NCBI RefSeq assembly: GCF_018128945.1
Contig: NZ_CP068393.1
Coordinates: forward strand, 2,294,001 to 2,358,000
DNA: 64,000 nt
Origin: Aristaeella hokkaidonensis
GTDB lineage: Bacteria; Bacillota; Clostridia; Christensenellales; Aristaeellaceae
Direction: 5' to 3'
The translations under genes were made by a program, and so were the position numbers. Of the stretch, positions 57,732-64,000 are shown piece by piece (positions within the stretch are counted from its first letter, which is position 1; each line of letters opens with the position of its first letter). A model generated the notes under the pieces. That model searched no databases and was not told where the DNA came from. It saw nothing but the letters and a program-made list of their open reading frames with translations.

Positions 57732-58006
57732 TTTGCTTTTCCTTCTTTCTTTGTTTGATCTTTATCGCAGAAGTACCACCAACGGTACTTCGTGGGATCT
57801 GGATCCGGATCATTTGCATAGGCCACCGCGCAGCGGAAGGCATAAAGCACACACTTGTCCAGCTGGCAGCTTTCTTTCATGCAGGCCCGGAAATAAAGCT
57901 CGTCCGGATCAGCTGACTTCAGGGATTCGAGCGAATCATAGCCCATTTCCATCAGTTCCTGCTCTTTTTTCGCACCTATTCCGGGAACATTTCTCAGATC
58001 ACTCAT
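57728..58006 (-). CDS. Helix-hairpin-helix protein (Cdd1/pathogenicity-locus family)
   Basis: 92 residues. DLRNVPGIGAKKEQELMEMGYDSLESLKSADPDELYFRACMKESCQLDKCVLYAFRCAVAYA is the PF11731 pattern: an HhH motif followed by a cysteine-rich helical tail. Function unknown. ATG 58004-58006, AAAGGAG upstream. First gene of an operon with the flavin reductase. Confidence 0.88.
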   Translation of the reverse strand: MSDLRNVPGIGAKKEQELMEMGYDSLESLKSADPDELYFRACMKESCQLDKCVLYAFRCAVAYANDPDPDPTKYRWWYFCDKDQTKKEGKAK

Positions 58007-58049
58007 ATTCACAGCTCCTTTAAGGCTTTCGTGATTGACAGTTCTGTCT

Positions 58050-58089
58050 TTCACGCCTATTATTATAGCGTGAATTGTCTATTCGGCAA
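58050..58089 (-). promoter_or_regulatory. Promoter of the Cdd1-flavin reductase operon with inverted repeat
   Basis: Minus-strand TTGCCG (58084-58089), 16 bp, TATAAT (58062-58067). TTCACGC (58050-58056) and GCGTGAA (58068-58074) flank the -10 box symmetrically. Confidence 0.6.
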
Positions 58090-58107
58090 GAACGCACATT
58101 TATGTAA

Positions 58108-58129
58108 TATACTATCAAAAAGTATAGTA
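58108..58129. promoter_or_regulatory. HxlR-type operator candidate
   Basis: TATACT/AGTATA and, offset, TACTAT/ATAGTA inverted half-sites lie between the divergent promoters, 15 bp before the HxlR start. YodB/CatR/HypR-type HxlR proteins bind TACT...AGTA repeats. Confidence 0.55.
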
Positions 58130-58143
58130 TAAAGGAGAACAAT

Positions 58144-58494
58144 ATGAACATCGAAAAGGTGAAGGGATATCATTGCCCTGTGGAAGCCGCCATGGATGTG
58201 ATCGGCGGGAAATACAAGGCGCTGATCGTGTATGAGTTGATGAGCGGAACCAAAAGATACCACGAAATCGCCCGGGCGGTTCCCCAGGCTACACCACGGA
58301 TGCTCAGCAAACAGCTGAAGGAACTGGAGGAAGACGGTGTGATCAATCGCATGATGTACCCTGTCGTTCCTCCGAAGACAGAGTATTCGCTGACTGAAAC
58401 CGGCCAGACCCTGGTACCGATTGTGGATGCCCTGTGCAAATGGGGAGAACACTATTTTGAGCTGGCAGGTGTTCCTGTTCCTTGCGAAGGATGA
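58144..58494 (+). CDS. HxlR-family transcriptional regulator
   Basis: 116-residue winged helix: HCPVEAAMDVIGGKYKALIVYELMSGTKRYHEIARAVPQATPRMLSKQLKELEEDGVINR, then VPPKTEYSLTETGQTLVPI. The N-terminal Cys at residue 11 is the position used by YodB-like redox or electrophile sensors. AAGGAG precedes the ATG. Divergent from the flavin reductase operon it most likely represses. Confidence 0.93.
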   Translation: MNIEKVKGYHCPVEAAMDVIGGKYKALIVYELMSGTKRYHEIARAVPQATPRMLSKQLKELEEDGVINRMMYPVVPPKTEYSLTETGQTLVPIVDALCKWGEHYFELAGVPVPCEG

Positions 58495-58560
58495 TTCCAG
58501 GCATTACCTGAATAATGATTGATTCGGCAGAATAATGACTCTGCACTGGAAGGTGAAAAC

Positions 58561-59280
58561 ATGTTTGGGCTTGGAACGATTATCAATACAGCGGCGATTA
58601 TCCTTGGTGGCCTGGCTGGGCATTTCTTCGGCAGGCTGTTGAAGGAACGCCACCAGACTTCCCTGAATATGGCCTGTGGGATCAGTGTGCTGTTTATCGG
58701 CATTGCGGGAGCAATGCAGGGAATGCTGACCATTCATGACGGCGTAATTACCAGCGGCCAGGCAATGCTTGTCACAATCTGCCTGGCCCTGGGTACCCTG
58801 ATCGGAGAGATCATAAATATTGAAGGATTATTTGAACGCTTCGGGGAATGGCTGAAGATCAAAACCGGCAATGCAAAGGAAAAGGATTTTGTCAACGCGT
58901 TTGTCACGGCGTCTCTGACAGTGTGCATCGGTGCGATGGCTCTTGTCGGAGCCATACAGGACGGTATTCTCGGGGACTGGTCGATCCTCGCGACCAAAGC
59001 GATCCTGGACTTCATCATTATTATGGTGATGACATGCTCCCTGGGGAAGGGCTGCGGTTTTTCCGCCATCCCGGTGCTGCTCTTTGAAGGTCTGATCACG
59101 CTCTTCGCATCTCTGCTGAAACCGGTTATGACAGACCTGGCGATGAATTATCTTTCTTTGATTGGCTCCATCCTGATCTTCTGCGTTGGGCTGAACCTGG
59201 TCTGGGGAAAAAAAGTCAGGGTCGCGAATATGCTGCCGGCAGTCGTACTTGCCGTTATCGCGGCATTGATTCCTGTATGA
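58561..59280 (+). CDS. DUF554 family membrane protein
   Basis: 239 residues, about seven membrane segments. GLGTIINTAAIILGGLAGHFFGRLLKERHQ and LGTLIGEIINIEGLFERFGEWLKIK, FVNAFVTASLTVCIGAMALVGAIQDGI are diagnostic of DUF554 (YdfK-type). Function unknown. GGAAGG upstream of ATG 58561. It follows the HxlR gene by 66 bp and may share its transcript. Confidence 0.9.
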   Translation: MFGLGTIINTAAIILGGLAGHFFGRLLKERHQTSLNMACGISVLFIGIAGAMQGMLTIHDGVITSGQAMLVTICLALGTLIGEIINIEGLFERFGEWLKIKTGNAKEKDFVNAFVTASLTVCIGAMALVGAIQDGILGDWSILATKAILDFIIIMVMTCSLGKGCGFSAIPVLLFEGLITLFASLLKPVMTDLAMNYLSLIGSILIFCVGLNLVWGKKVRVANMLPAVVLAVIAALIPV

Positions 59281-59350
59281 CATTGCCGTTCTTGATGGGA
59301 AACAAGCACAGAAAAACCGGATAGGAATTTACCTGTCCGTCTGAACGGTC

Positions 59351-60076
59351 TTACTCCAGAATATTTCCGTCTCTGGAAATGGTTACGACCTGCCAGGGAA
59401 TGAATTTACCGCTGTTCTTCAGGGCGGTTTCCGCCGCACTCTGAAGTCCGCCGCAGCAGGGCACTTCCATCCTGACGATGGTGACTGCCTTGATGTCGTT
59501 ATCCCGGATGATGGCGGTCAGTTTCTCGCTGTAATCCACATCATCCAGTTTAGGGCAGCCGATGAGAGTGATCTTCCCCTTCATGAAATCCTCATGCATC
59601 CGGGCATACGCATAAGCGGTGCAGTCTGCGGCGATCAGCAGCTTCGCGCCGTCAAAGAAGGGAGCCTGCACGGGAACCAGCTTGATCTGGCAGGGCCACT
59701 GGTTCAGCCGGGAAACAGATATGGCTGGTTGCGCAGTTGCTGCGATTTCGTCTTTTCGGTCAAACCGCATCATCTGGGATCCGGGACAACCTCCGGCAGG
59801 GTGTACATGTGTTTCATTCATTGCTTTGTCCTCCGCTTTCCTCTCTTTGCTTGCCTTTACAGCAGCTTCGTCATATTCCGGCGCTTCCCGTGTTTCGAAC
59901 GTGATTGCTCCGGTAGGACAACCCGGAAGGCAGTCCCCAAAGCCATCACAGAAATTCTCCCGGACAAGCTTCGCTTTTCCGTTTACCATTTCAATCGCAC
60001 CCTCGTGGCAGGCGCTGGCGCACAGGCCACAGCCGTTGCATTTTTCCTCATTAATGTGAATGATCTGCCGGACCAT
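59351..60076 (-). CDS. Ferredoxin-type iron-sulfur protein (two 4Fe-4S clusters)
   Basis: 241 residues. N-terminal dicluster ferredoxin: CNGCGLCASACHEGAIEM and CDGFGDCLPGCPTGAI (the second with C-x6-C-x3-C spacing). The C-terminal domain (GAKLLIAADCTAYAYARMHEDFMKGKITLIGCPKLDD, RMEVPCCGGLQSA) carries further cysteines and resembles proteins found next to hydroxylamine reductase or Crp/Fnr genes. GGGGGTAT box before the ATG. Divergent from, and probably activated by, the Crp/Fnr protein at 60180. Confidence 0.88.
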   Translation of the reverse strand: MVRQIIHINEEKCNGCGLCASACHEGAIEMVNGKAKLVRENFCDGFGDCLPGCPTGAITFETREAPEYDEAAVKASKERKAEDKAMNETHVHPAGGCPGSQMMRFDRKDEIAATAQPAISVSRLNQWPCQIKLVPVQAPFFDGAKLLIAADCTAYAYARMHEDFMKGKITLIGCPKLDDVDYSEKLTAIIRDNDIKAVTIVRMEVPCCGGLQSAAETALKNSGKFIPWQVVTISRDGNILE

Positions 60077-60107
60077 TTCCCATACCCCCTTCTTGCTTTC
60101 GCACGCA

Positions 60108-60150
60108 CAGTATAGTATGATCCCAGATAGAAGTGCGTGGTTATAACCAC
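60108..60150 (-). promoter_or_regulatory. Crp/Fnr operator and -10 of the ferredoxin-type gene
   Basis: A perfect 14-bp palindrome GTGGTTATAACCAC (60137-60150) centred 42 bp upstream of the start predicted from the minus-strand TATACT (60108-60113). No good -35 is present, which is the class II activator arrangement. Confidence 0.7.
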
Positions 60151-60179
60151 ATTATGAACTTTTTTCGGAAGGTGTGCAT

Positions 60180-60833
60180 ATGAAAGACCTGCAGCAGATC
60201 GGCAGAACGGCCCTTTTTCAGGGGATGAGCGGAGAAGAACTGGAAGCCGCGCTTCAGAGCCTCCAGGCGGAGGAGAAAGATTACCGCAAAGGCCAGGTGA
60301 TCCTTCACGCCGGAAAACAGACGAATCGGATGGGAATGGTTCTGGAAGGCAGCGTTTCCATCGAAAGCAACGATTTCTGGGGCAACCGGACAATCCTGAG
60401 CCATGTAGAGCCCGGTCAGGTCTTTGCGGAGACCTATGCTCTGCTGCACTCGGAAGCCATGCTGGTGGATGCTGTTGCCAACGAAAAATGCCGCATCCTG
60501 TTTCTGGATATCCAAAGGCTTCCCGAATCAGGCGCGCTGGAAGGATGGCAAGGGAAACTGATCCGGAACCTGCTGATGATTTCATCACAGAAAAACTATC
60601 ACCTGTCCGGCAGGAGCTTTCACACAGCGCCAAAATCGATCCGCGGACGGGTGATGGCTTATCTGAATACGGTTGCATTGCAGAAAAAGAGGACCTCGTT
60701 CGAGATCCCCTTTGACCGCCAGCAACTGGCTGACTATCTGAATGTGGAAAGAAGCGCCTTGTCAAAAGAGCTTGGAAAGATGCAGAAGGACGGCATCATC
60801 AGGACACGGAAAAACCATTTTGAAATCGTCTGA
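60180..60833 (+). CDS. Crp/Fnr-family transcriptional regulator
   Basis: 217 residues. Cyclic-nucleotide-binding fold (KGQVILHAGKQTNRMGMVLEGSVSIES, GQVFAETYALLHS, ANEKCRILFLDIQRL) and a C-terminal HTH (SIRGRVMAYLNTVALQKKRTSFEIPFDRQQLADYLNVERSALSKELGKMQKDGIIR). Lacks the Fnr N-terminal cysteine cluster, so it is closer to HcpR/ArcR-like sensors. ATG 60180 after GGAAGG. Convergent with the MBL-rubredoxin gene, 13 bp apart. Confidence 0.93.
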   Translation: MKDLQQIGRTALFQGMSGEELEAALQSLQAEEKDYRKGQVILHAGKQTNRMGMVLEGSVSIESNDFWGNRTILSHVEPGQVFAETYALLHSEAMLVDAVANEKCRILFLDIQRLPESGALEGWQGKLIRNLLMISSQKNYHLSGRSFHTAPKSIRGRVMAYLNTVALQKKRTSFEIPFDRQQLADYLNVERSALSKELGKMQKDGIIRTRKNHFEIV

Positions 60834-60846
60834 TGCTACTTATCGC

Positions 60847-61788
60847 TTATGCCTTATTGAACTTTTCCTTGGGCTGCTTGCAACGGGGACACTTCCAGTC
60901 GTCCGGCAGGTCCTCAAAAGCCACGCCGTCATGTTCCGCGGGATCATATACATAACCGCAGACAGAGCAGACGTATTTCCCGGAAGCCTGTTTGTCACTG
61001 AAATCGACCTCGGCAGGGATCGTCTCCACTGGGTGATCCAGGTCCATCACACGCTTTGCCTCCAGGTTTTCATATCCCTGCGGCGTATGCGTTCCCATAT
61101 AAACTGTTGGATGGCTGCGGATGAATTCCCGTACGCGGTCCAGCGTTTCACGGGCCGCCGCCGGATCCTCGAACACAACGGACAGCTTGTTCGCGTACAG
61201 CGCTTCGTCCACATAGGTGATATCACCGTGGATCATATAAAACAGGCCGTCCGATTCCACGATGACGATGCTGTTTCCGTTCGTATGACCCTTTGCTTTG
61301 ATGTACCAAATTCCATCGCTGATCTTCTGGCTTTCGGGGAAATTGTAATAGGCTCCGTCCGTGAATGATACCGGAACGATATTGCCGAGTCCCTGCAGTT
61401 CCTCAGCAGATACTTCGTCCTCATTGACATAGATCATCGCGTTCGGGAAGGAACGAAGCTCGCCGGAATGGTCCCCGTGTTTGTGTGTCAGCAGGATCTT
61501 TGTCACCTGCTCCGGCTTATATCCGAGCGCGGCAAAGGCTTCCATGTAGCTGCAGATATCCTTGCCCGTATACAGGGGGCTGTTCTCGTCCGGCACTTCC
61601 TCCGGCGTACCGGCAGGCAGTCCTGTGTCCACCAGGATCACTTCATCGCCCGTATCGATCAGATAGTTCTGCAGGCTCCCGCGATACCGGATACCCGGAT
61701 CGAAGCTCTGGGGACCTTCCTCGCCTCCAAAGGCAAAGGGCTGGGAATAGAATCCGTCTTTTCTGAATTTGACTGCCTTGATCTCCAT
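60847..61788 (-). CDS. MBL-fold hydrolase fused to a C-terminal rubredoxin
   Basis: 313 residues. MBL domain 1-245 with [14 protein letters not shown] (HxHxDH), [16 protein letters not shown] and [13 protein letters not shown]; rubredoxin 255-313, [40 protein letters not shown]. Flavo-diiron proteins (FprA/ROO) have MBL, flavodoxin and sometimes rubredoxin; here the flavodoxin is absent. The MBL sequence is lactonase-like rather than diiron-like. Possible role: a redox-linked hydrolase. AAGGAGG before the ATG. Monocistronic. Confidence 0.9.
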   Translation of the reverse strand: MEIKAVKFRKDGFYSQPFAFGGEEGPQSFDPGIRYRGSLQNYLIDTGDEVILVDTGLPAGTPEEVPDENSPLYTGKDICSYMEAFAALGYKPEQVTKILLTHKHGDHSGELRSFPNAMIYVNEDEVSAEELQGLGNIVPVSFTDGAYYNFPESQKISDGIWYIKAKGHTNGNSIVIVESDGLFYMIHGDITYVDEALYANKLSVVFEDPAAARETLDRVREFIRSHPTVYMGTHTPQGYENLEAKRVMDLDHPVETIPAEVDFSDKQASGKYVCSVCGYVYDPAEHDGVAFEDLPDDWKCPRCKQPKEKFNKA

Positions 61789-61910
61789 GGTGCCTCCTCC
61801 TTAACGTTCATTATTGTCTGCGTAGCAACGGTCAGAGACCTTATTCTGATTTCCATACATTTCCAATTGATTATAACATATTTTTCTATAGCAGGACAGC
61901 TGCGAACCGT

Positions 61911-62852
61911 TCACATCGACAACGGTAAATCCATGCCAATCTGCGGGTCGATCCAGCTTTCCTGTCTGGCTTCATGTACCTGATCTTCCGGCTGTAAATG
62001 CCCGATCAGCAGCGGGGATTTCGGGTCATGCATGGTCATGTTCTTCCTGACTGTCTCCGCGTCATAGTTCGCATAACAGTACCGGCACAGATGACCGCAG
62101 GTATTGTATGCTCCGATATCTCCGCCCAGATAGCAGGCACATTCCTTCCGGGCCGGTGCTGATTTGGGGATCTTCAGCCGCTGATGCAGTGCCTGTTCAT
62201 AGGTGGCAATTGTCATGCACCCGCTGCAGTCCGCGCCGAAAGAAGCAAGTTCGTTTCCCTCTCCGCAGGGACGGATCGTCATACCGTATTGTTTCCCGAT
62301 CTCTATAAACGTCTTTCCCAGCAGCAGCCGCTGCTCCGCGGTGACCTGCCAGGCCTCAGGGAAATTCCGCCTTGTTTTCTCATACAGATCGATAAAGCTG
62401 ATCACTGCTGTCCGGGTATATCCGGACAGCGCTTTTGCCATATAGTCAAATGCTTTGATGTGACGTTCAACCGAATACTCATCGCTGATGAAGATTGGAT
62501 CATACCGCCATCCCATGCTGTCCACGCCGACTGTATCAGACAGGCGTCTGAAGCTTTCCAGTACGTTCCGTTTGTCCGGAACATGCGGTTCGATCTCTTT
62601 TCCGTATGGCGTGATCGTCACAAACCAGTATTGTCCATAGGGACGGAGCAGGTCCATATGCGGGAGCATCGGTGCCGGATTCTTCGTGCAGAAACCGATC
62701 AGATCCACCACATCCGGGGACAGCCTGTATCGGGTGACCAAACGGGGGTTATATGGATTGCGTACCAGCACAAACCCAGCCTTCAGCCGGTTTATAAACC
62801 AGTCAGAGTAGAAGGCAGGAATATCTGTACGCATCCCGGTGTTGATGATCAT
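61911..62852 (-). CDS. DUF1848 family protein
   Basis: 313 residues. INTGMRTDIPAFYSDWFINRLKAGFVLVRNPYNP, VDLIGFCTKNPAPMLPHMDLL and FVTITPYGKEIEPHVPDK are DUF1848 hallmarks; the C-terminus carries CSGCMTIATYEQ, CACYLGGDIGAYNTCGHLCRYCYANYD, a compact radical-SAM-like or Fe-S-binding cysteine set. Function unknown. The ATG overlaps the stop of the sirtuin gene by 4 nt (ATGA), so it is the second gene of that operon. Confidence 0.9.
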   Translation of the reverse strand: MIINTGMRTDIPAFYSDWFINRLKAGFVLVRNPYNPRLVTRYRLSPDVVDLIGFCTKNPAPMLPHMDLLRPYGQYWFVTITPYGKEIEPHVPDKRNVLESFRRLSDTVGVDSMGWRYDPIFISDEYSVERHIKAFDYMAKALSGYTRTAVISFIDLYEKTRRNFPEAWQVTAEQRLLLGKTFIEIGKQYGMTIRPCGEGNELASFGADCSGCMTIATYEQALHQRLKIPKSAPARKECACYLGGDIGAYNTCGHLCRYCYANYDAETVRKNMTMHDPKSPLLIGHLQPEDQVHEARQESWIDPQIGMDLPLSM

Positions 62853-63733
62853 GATACCAATCCTTTGATGATTTCCGCGGAATCTCCGCCAATGATAAGT
62901 GACTGCGCCTGGATCTCCTCCGGAACCCGCTCTTCCTCCATGTTCAGGCAGACATAGGTAGCGTTTTTGTTCTGATATACCTGCTGCCAGAAAGTATATT
63001 TGATGATGCCCGGAGTGTTATAGCCTACGCCGATCTCCAGGAAAACGACCTTCCGGTCCCGATGCTCTGTCAGCCAGACCTCATATTCCACAGCGGCGGT
63101 CTGCCAGCCTTCGTCTTCCACGAACTTGTTGTCCGAACGGAGGTTCATGGTCAGGGGACGTCCACAATTGGGACACTTCGGCAGCAGCTCTGCCGGAATG
63201 CTCATCTTCGCCTCTGTGCCTTCCGGGAGGATCAGTTCATTATGCTCCCCGATGGTATACCCCTGGGCCAGGATCATGTCCCGGATCATATGCTCATTTC
63301 CCCAGGTCTTCCGGCAGCAGGGTTTTGTGCACTGGAACAGGCCGTAATCCCCCTGGGTATAGAACAGCCGTTTCTTATCGAATCCGGCCTTCTGGAAGCA
63401 ATGGTCCACGTTGGTGGTCAGGACGAAATAGTCTTTGCCTTTTACCAGCTGAAACAGATCGCTGTAGGTGGATTTCGGCGCGTCCATGTATCGGTTGATC
63501 CAGATATACCGGCTCCAGTAAGCCCAGAATTCTTCCTGTGTTTTGTACGGGAAGAAACCGCCCGTATACATATCCCGGAAGCCGTACTTCCGGCTGAAAT
63601 CGCTGAAATACCTGCCAAAGCGTTCGCCGGTATACACAAACCCGGCAGCCGTGGACAGTCCGGCTCCCGCACCGATGATCACAGCGTCCGCCTGATCGAT
63701 CTTTTCCTTCAGCAACAATACCTTTTCGTCCAT
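62849..63733 (-). CDS. Class M sirtuin (SirTM-like NAD-dependent ADP-ribosyltransferase)
   Basis: 294 residues. Sirtuin fold: ADAVIIGAGAGLSTAAGF (GAGAG 21-25), NRY at 80-82, TTNVD 106-110. The catalytic His of ordinary sirtuins is replaced by Gln127 in FYTQGDYGLFQC, the mark of class M sirtuins, which ADP-ribosylate lipoylated GcvH-like proteins in oxidative-stress operons. Zinc cysteines CTKPCC and CPNCG present. ATG 63731-63733 after GGAG. Here it is coupled to a DUF1848 gene rather than to macrodomain/GcvH/LplA genes, none of which are in the window. Confidence 0.9.
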   Translation of the reverse strand: MDEKVLLLKEKIDQADAVIIGAGAGLSTAAGFVYTGERFGRYFSDFSRKYGFRDMYTGGFFPYKTQEEFWAYWSRYIWINRYMDAPKSTYSDLFQLVKGKDYFVLTTNVDHCFQKAGFDKKRLFYTQGDYGLFQCTKPCCRKTWGNEHMIRDMILAQGYTIGEHNELILPEGTEAKMSIPAELLPKCPNCGRPLTMNLRSDNKFVEDEGWQTAAVEYEVWLTEHRDRKVVFLEIGVGYNTPGIIKYTFWQQVYQNKNATYVCLNMEEERVPEEIQAQSLIIGGDSAEIIKGLVS

Positions 63734-63758
63734 GATATTCTCCATGATCAGTAAACAA

Positions 63759-63783
63759 CCCCGGCAGAAAGATTCCACCGGGG
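63759..63783 (-). terminator. Weak terminator before the sirtuin operon
   Basis: CCCCGG / CCGGGG with a 13-nt loop followed on the minus strand by TTGTTT. Confidence 0.5.
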
Positions 63784-63800
63784 CATCCGGAAAGCCGTCT

Positions 63801-64000
63801 TTACTTCGCAATCGGCAGTGCAACTTCCTTGCCGTCAGCGGTTGTAAATACTCCGTCCGTTCCCTGCGCCAGCGGATCGGCGTGGCCTGTGATCGCGGCT
63901 GCACCGGCAGCATCATACCAGAATCCGTTCATGCCCAGAACGGCATCTTCCGGCAGGTCGAAGGTATAACCTTCCGCGTTTCCGTCAGCGCCTTTTTCAA
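63801..64000 (-). CDS. C-terminal end of an unidentified (probably exported) protein
   Basis: Reading the minus strand, an open frame enters from beyond 64000 and stops at 63801-63803. The last 66 residues include GYTFDLPEDAVLGMNGFWYD and end TADGKEVALPIAK. Repeating short beta-strand-like segments (DGVFTTADGKEVAL) resemble secreted or cell-wall proteins, but the piece is too short to name. Confidence 0.7.
   Translation of the reverse strand, partial: EKGADGNAEGYTFDLPEDAVLGMNGFWYDAAGAAAITGHADPLAQGTDGVFTTADGKEVALPIAK

Overview
Overall character. The window is a GC-rich (roughly 55-60%, judged by eye), densely coded chromosomal stretch from a strictly anaerobic, low-complexity-repeat-rich member of the Clostridia. 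Evidence: a pyruvate:ferredoxin oxidoreductase, several rubredoxin/rubrerythrin-type proteins, an iron-sulfur flavoprotein, AGGAGG-type ribosome binding sites, sigma-A promoters of the TTGACA-17-TATAAT class, and gene families (DUF1848, DUF5131, DUF402, DUF554, DinB, many GNATs) typical of gut and rumen Clostridia. A Christensenellales/Aristaeella-like lineage is my guess; no rRNA, tRNA or other marker in the window settles it.

Layout. 1-2.0 kb: 5' two thirds of nifJ (minus). 2.3-9.1 kb: argS, a VanY-like exported protein with degenerate zinc ligands, an SDR, an EamA transporter, a polysaccharide deacetylase and serine acetyltransferase. 9.3-15.2 kb: a second deacetylase, a split chromate-transporter pair, and a methyltransferase-diaminopropionate ammonia-lyase-membrane protein operon. 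15.4-22.4 kb: aldo/keto reductase with a VOC protein, azlCD, then an oxidative-stress block (glutathione peroxidase, ferredoxin-rubrerythrin fusion, rubredoxin protein behind a MerR-type promoter) and an MFS transporter. 22.8-31 kb: acetyltransferases, a TlpA-like thiol protein, an FMN-bind protein with an ArsR regulator, XRE regulators and a tandem pair of exported paralogs. 31-42 kb: flavoprotein, methyltransferases, DUF402, trpS, S51 peptidase, exported and lipoproteins, YdcF, DinB. 42.8-56 kb: an accessory-looking run of plus-strand genes (sigma-factor fusion, many GNATs, DinB, methyltransferases, beta-lactamase-like, DUF5131, AraC/GyrI), interrupted by minus-strand GH16 and zinc-ribbon genes. 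56-64 kb: a broken AbiE toxin-antitoxin pair, HxlR-controlled flavin reductase, DUF554, a Crp/Fnr-regulated ferredoxin protein, an MBL-rubredoxin fusion, and a class M sirtuin-DUF1848 operon.

How parts work together. Much of the identifiable physiology is redox: low-potential electron transfer (NifJ, ferredoxin proteins), peroxide and superoxide disposal (rubrerythrin, GPx, MBL-rubredoxin) and flavin chemistry, with recognisable operators in front of several of these genes (MerR-type 19-bp spacer, ArsR palindrome overlapping a -35 box, Crp/Fnr palindrome near -41.5, HxlR-type repeats).

Most unusual content. Intergenic DNA is packed with structured repeats: seven arrays of short hairpins whose stems vary but keep complementarity, joined by a constant linker; heptad-repeat inverted pairs; REP-like GTGAC...GTCAC hairpins; and small elements with TGTCATTCCG ends. 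Upstream of the GNAT at 44768 lies a promoter plus about 190 nt leader with a branched fold and mutually exclusive antiterminator/terminator, which I could not match to any riboswitch class I know. These are the best candidates for undescribed biology here.
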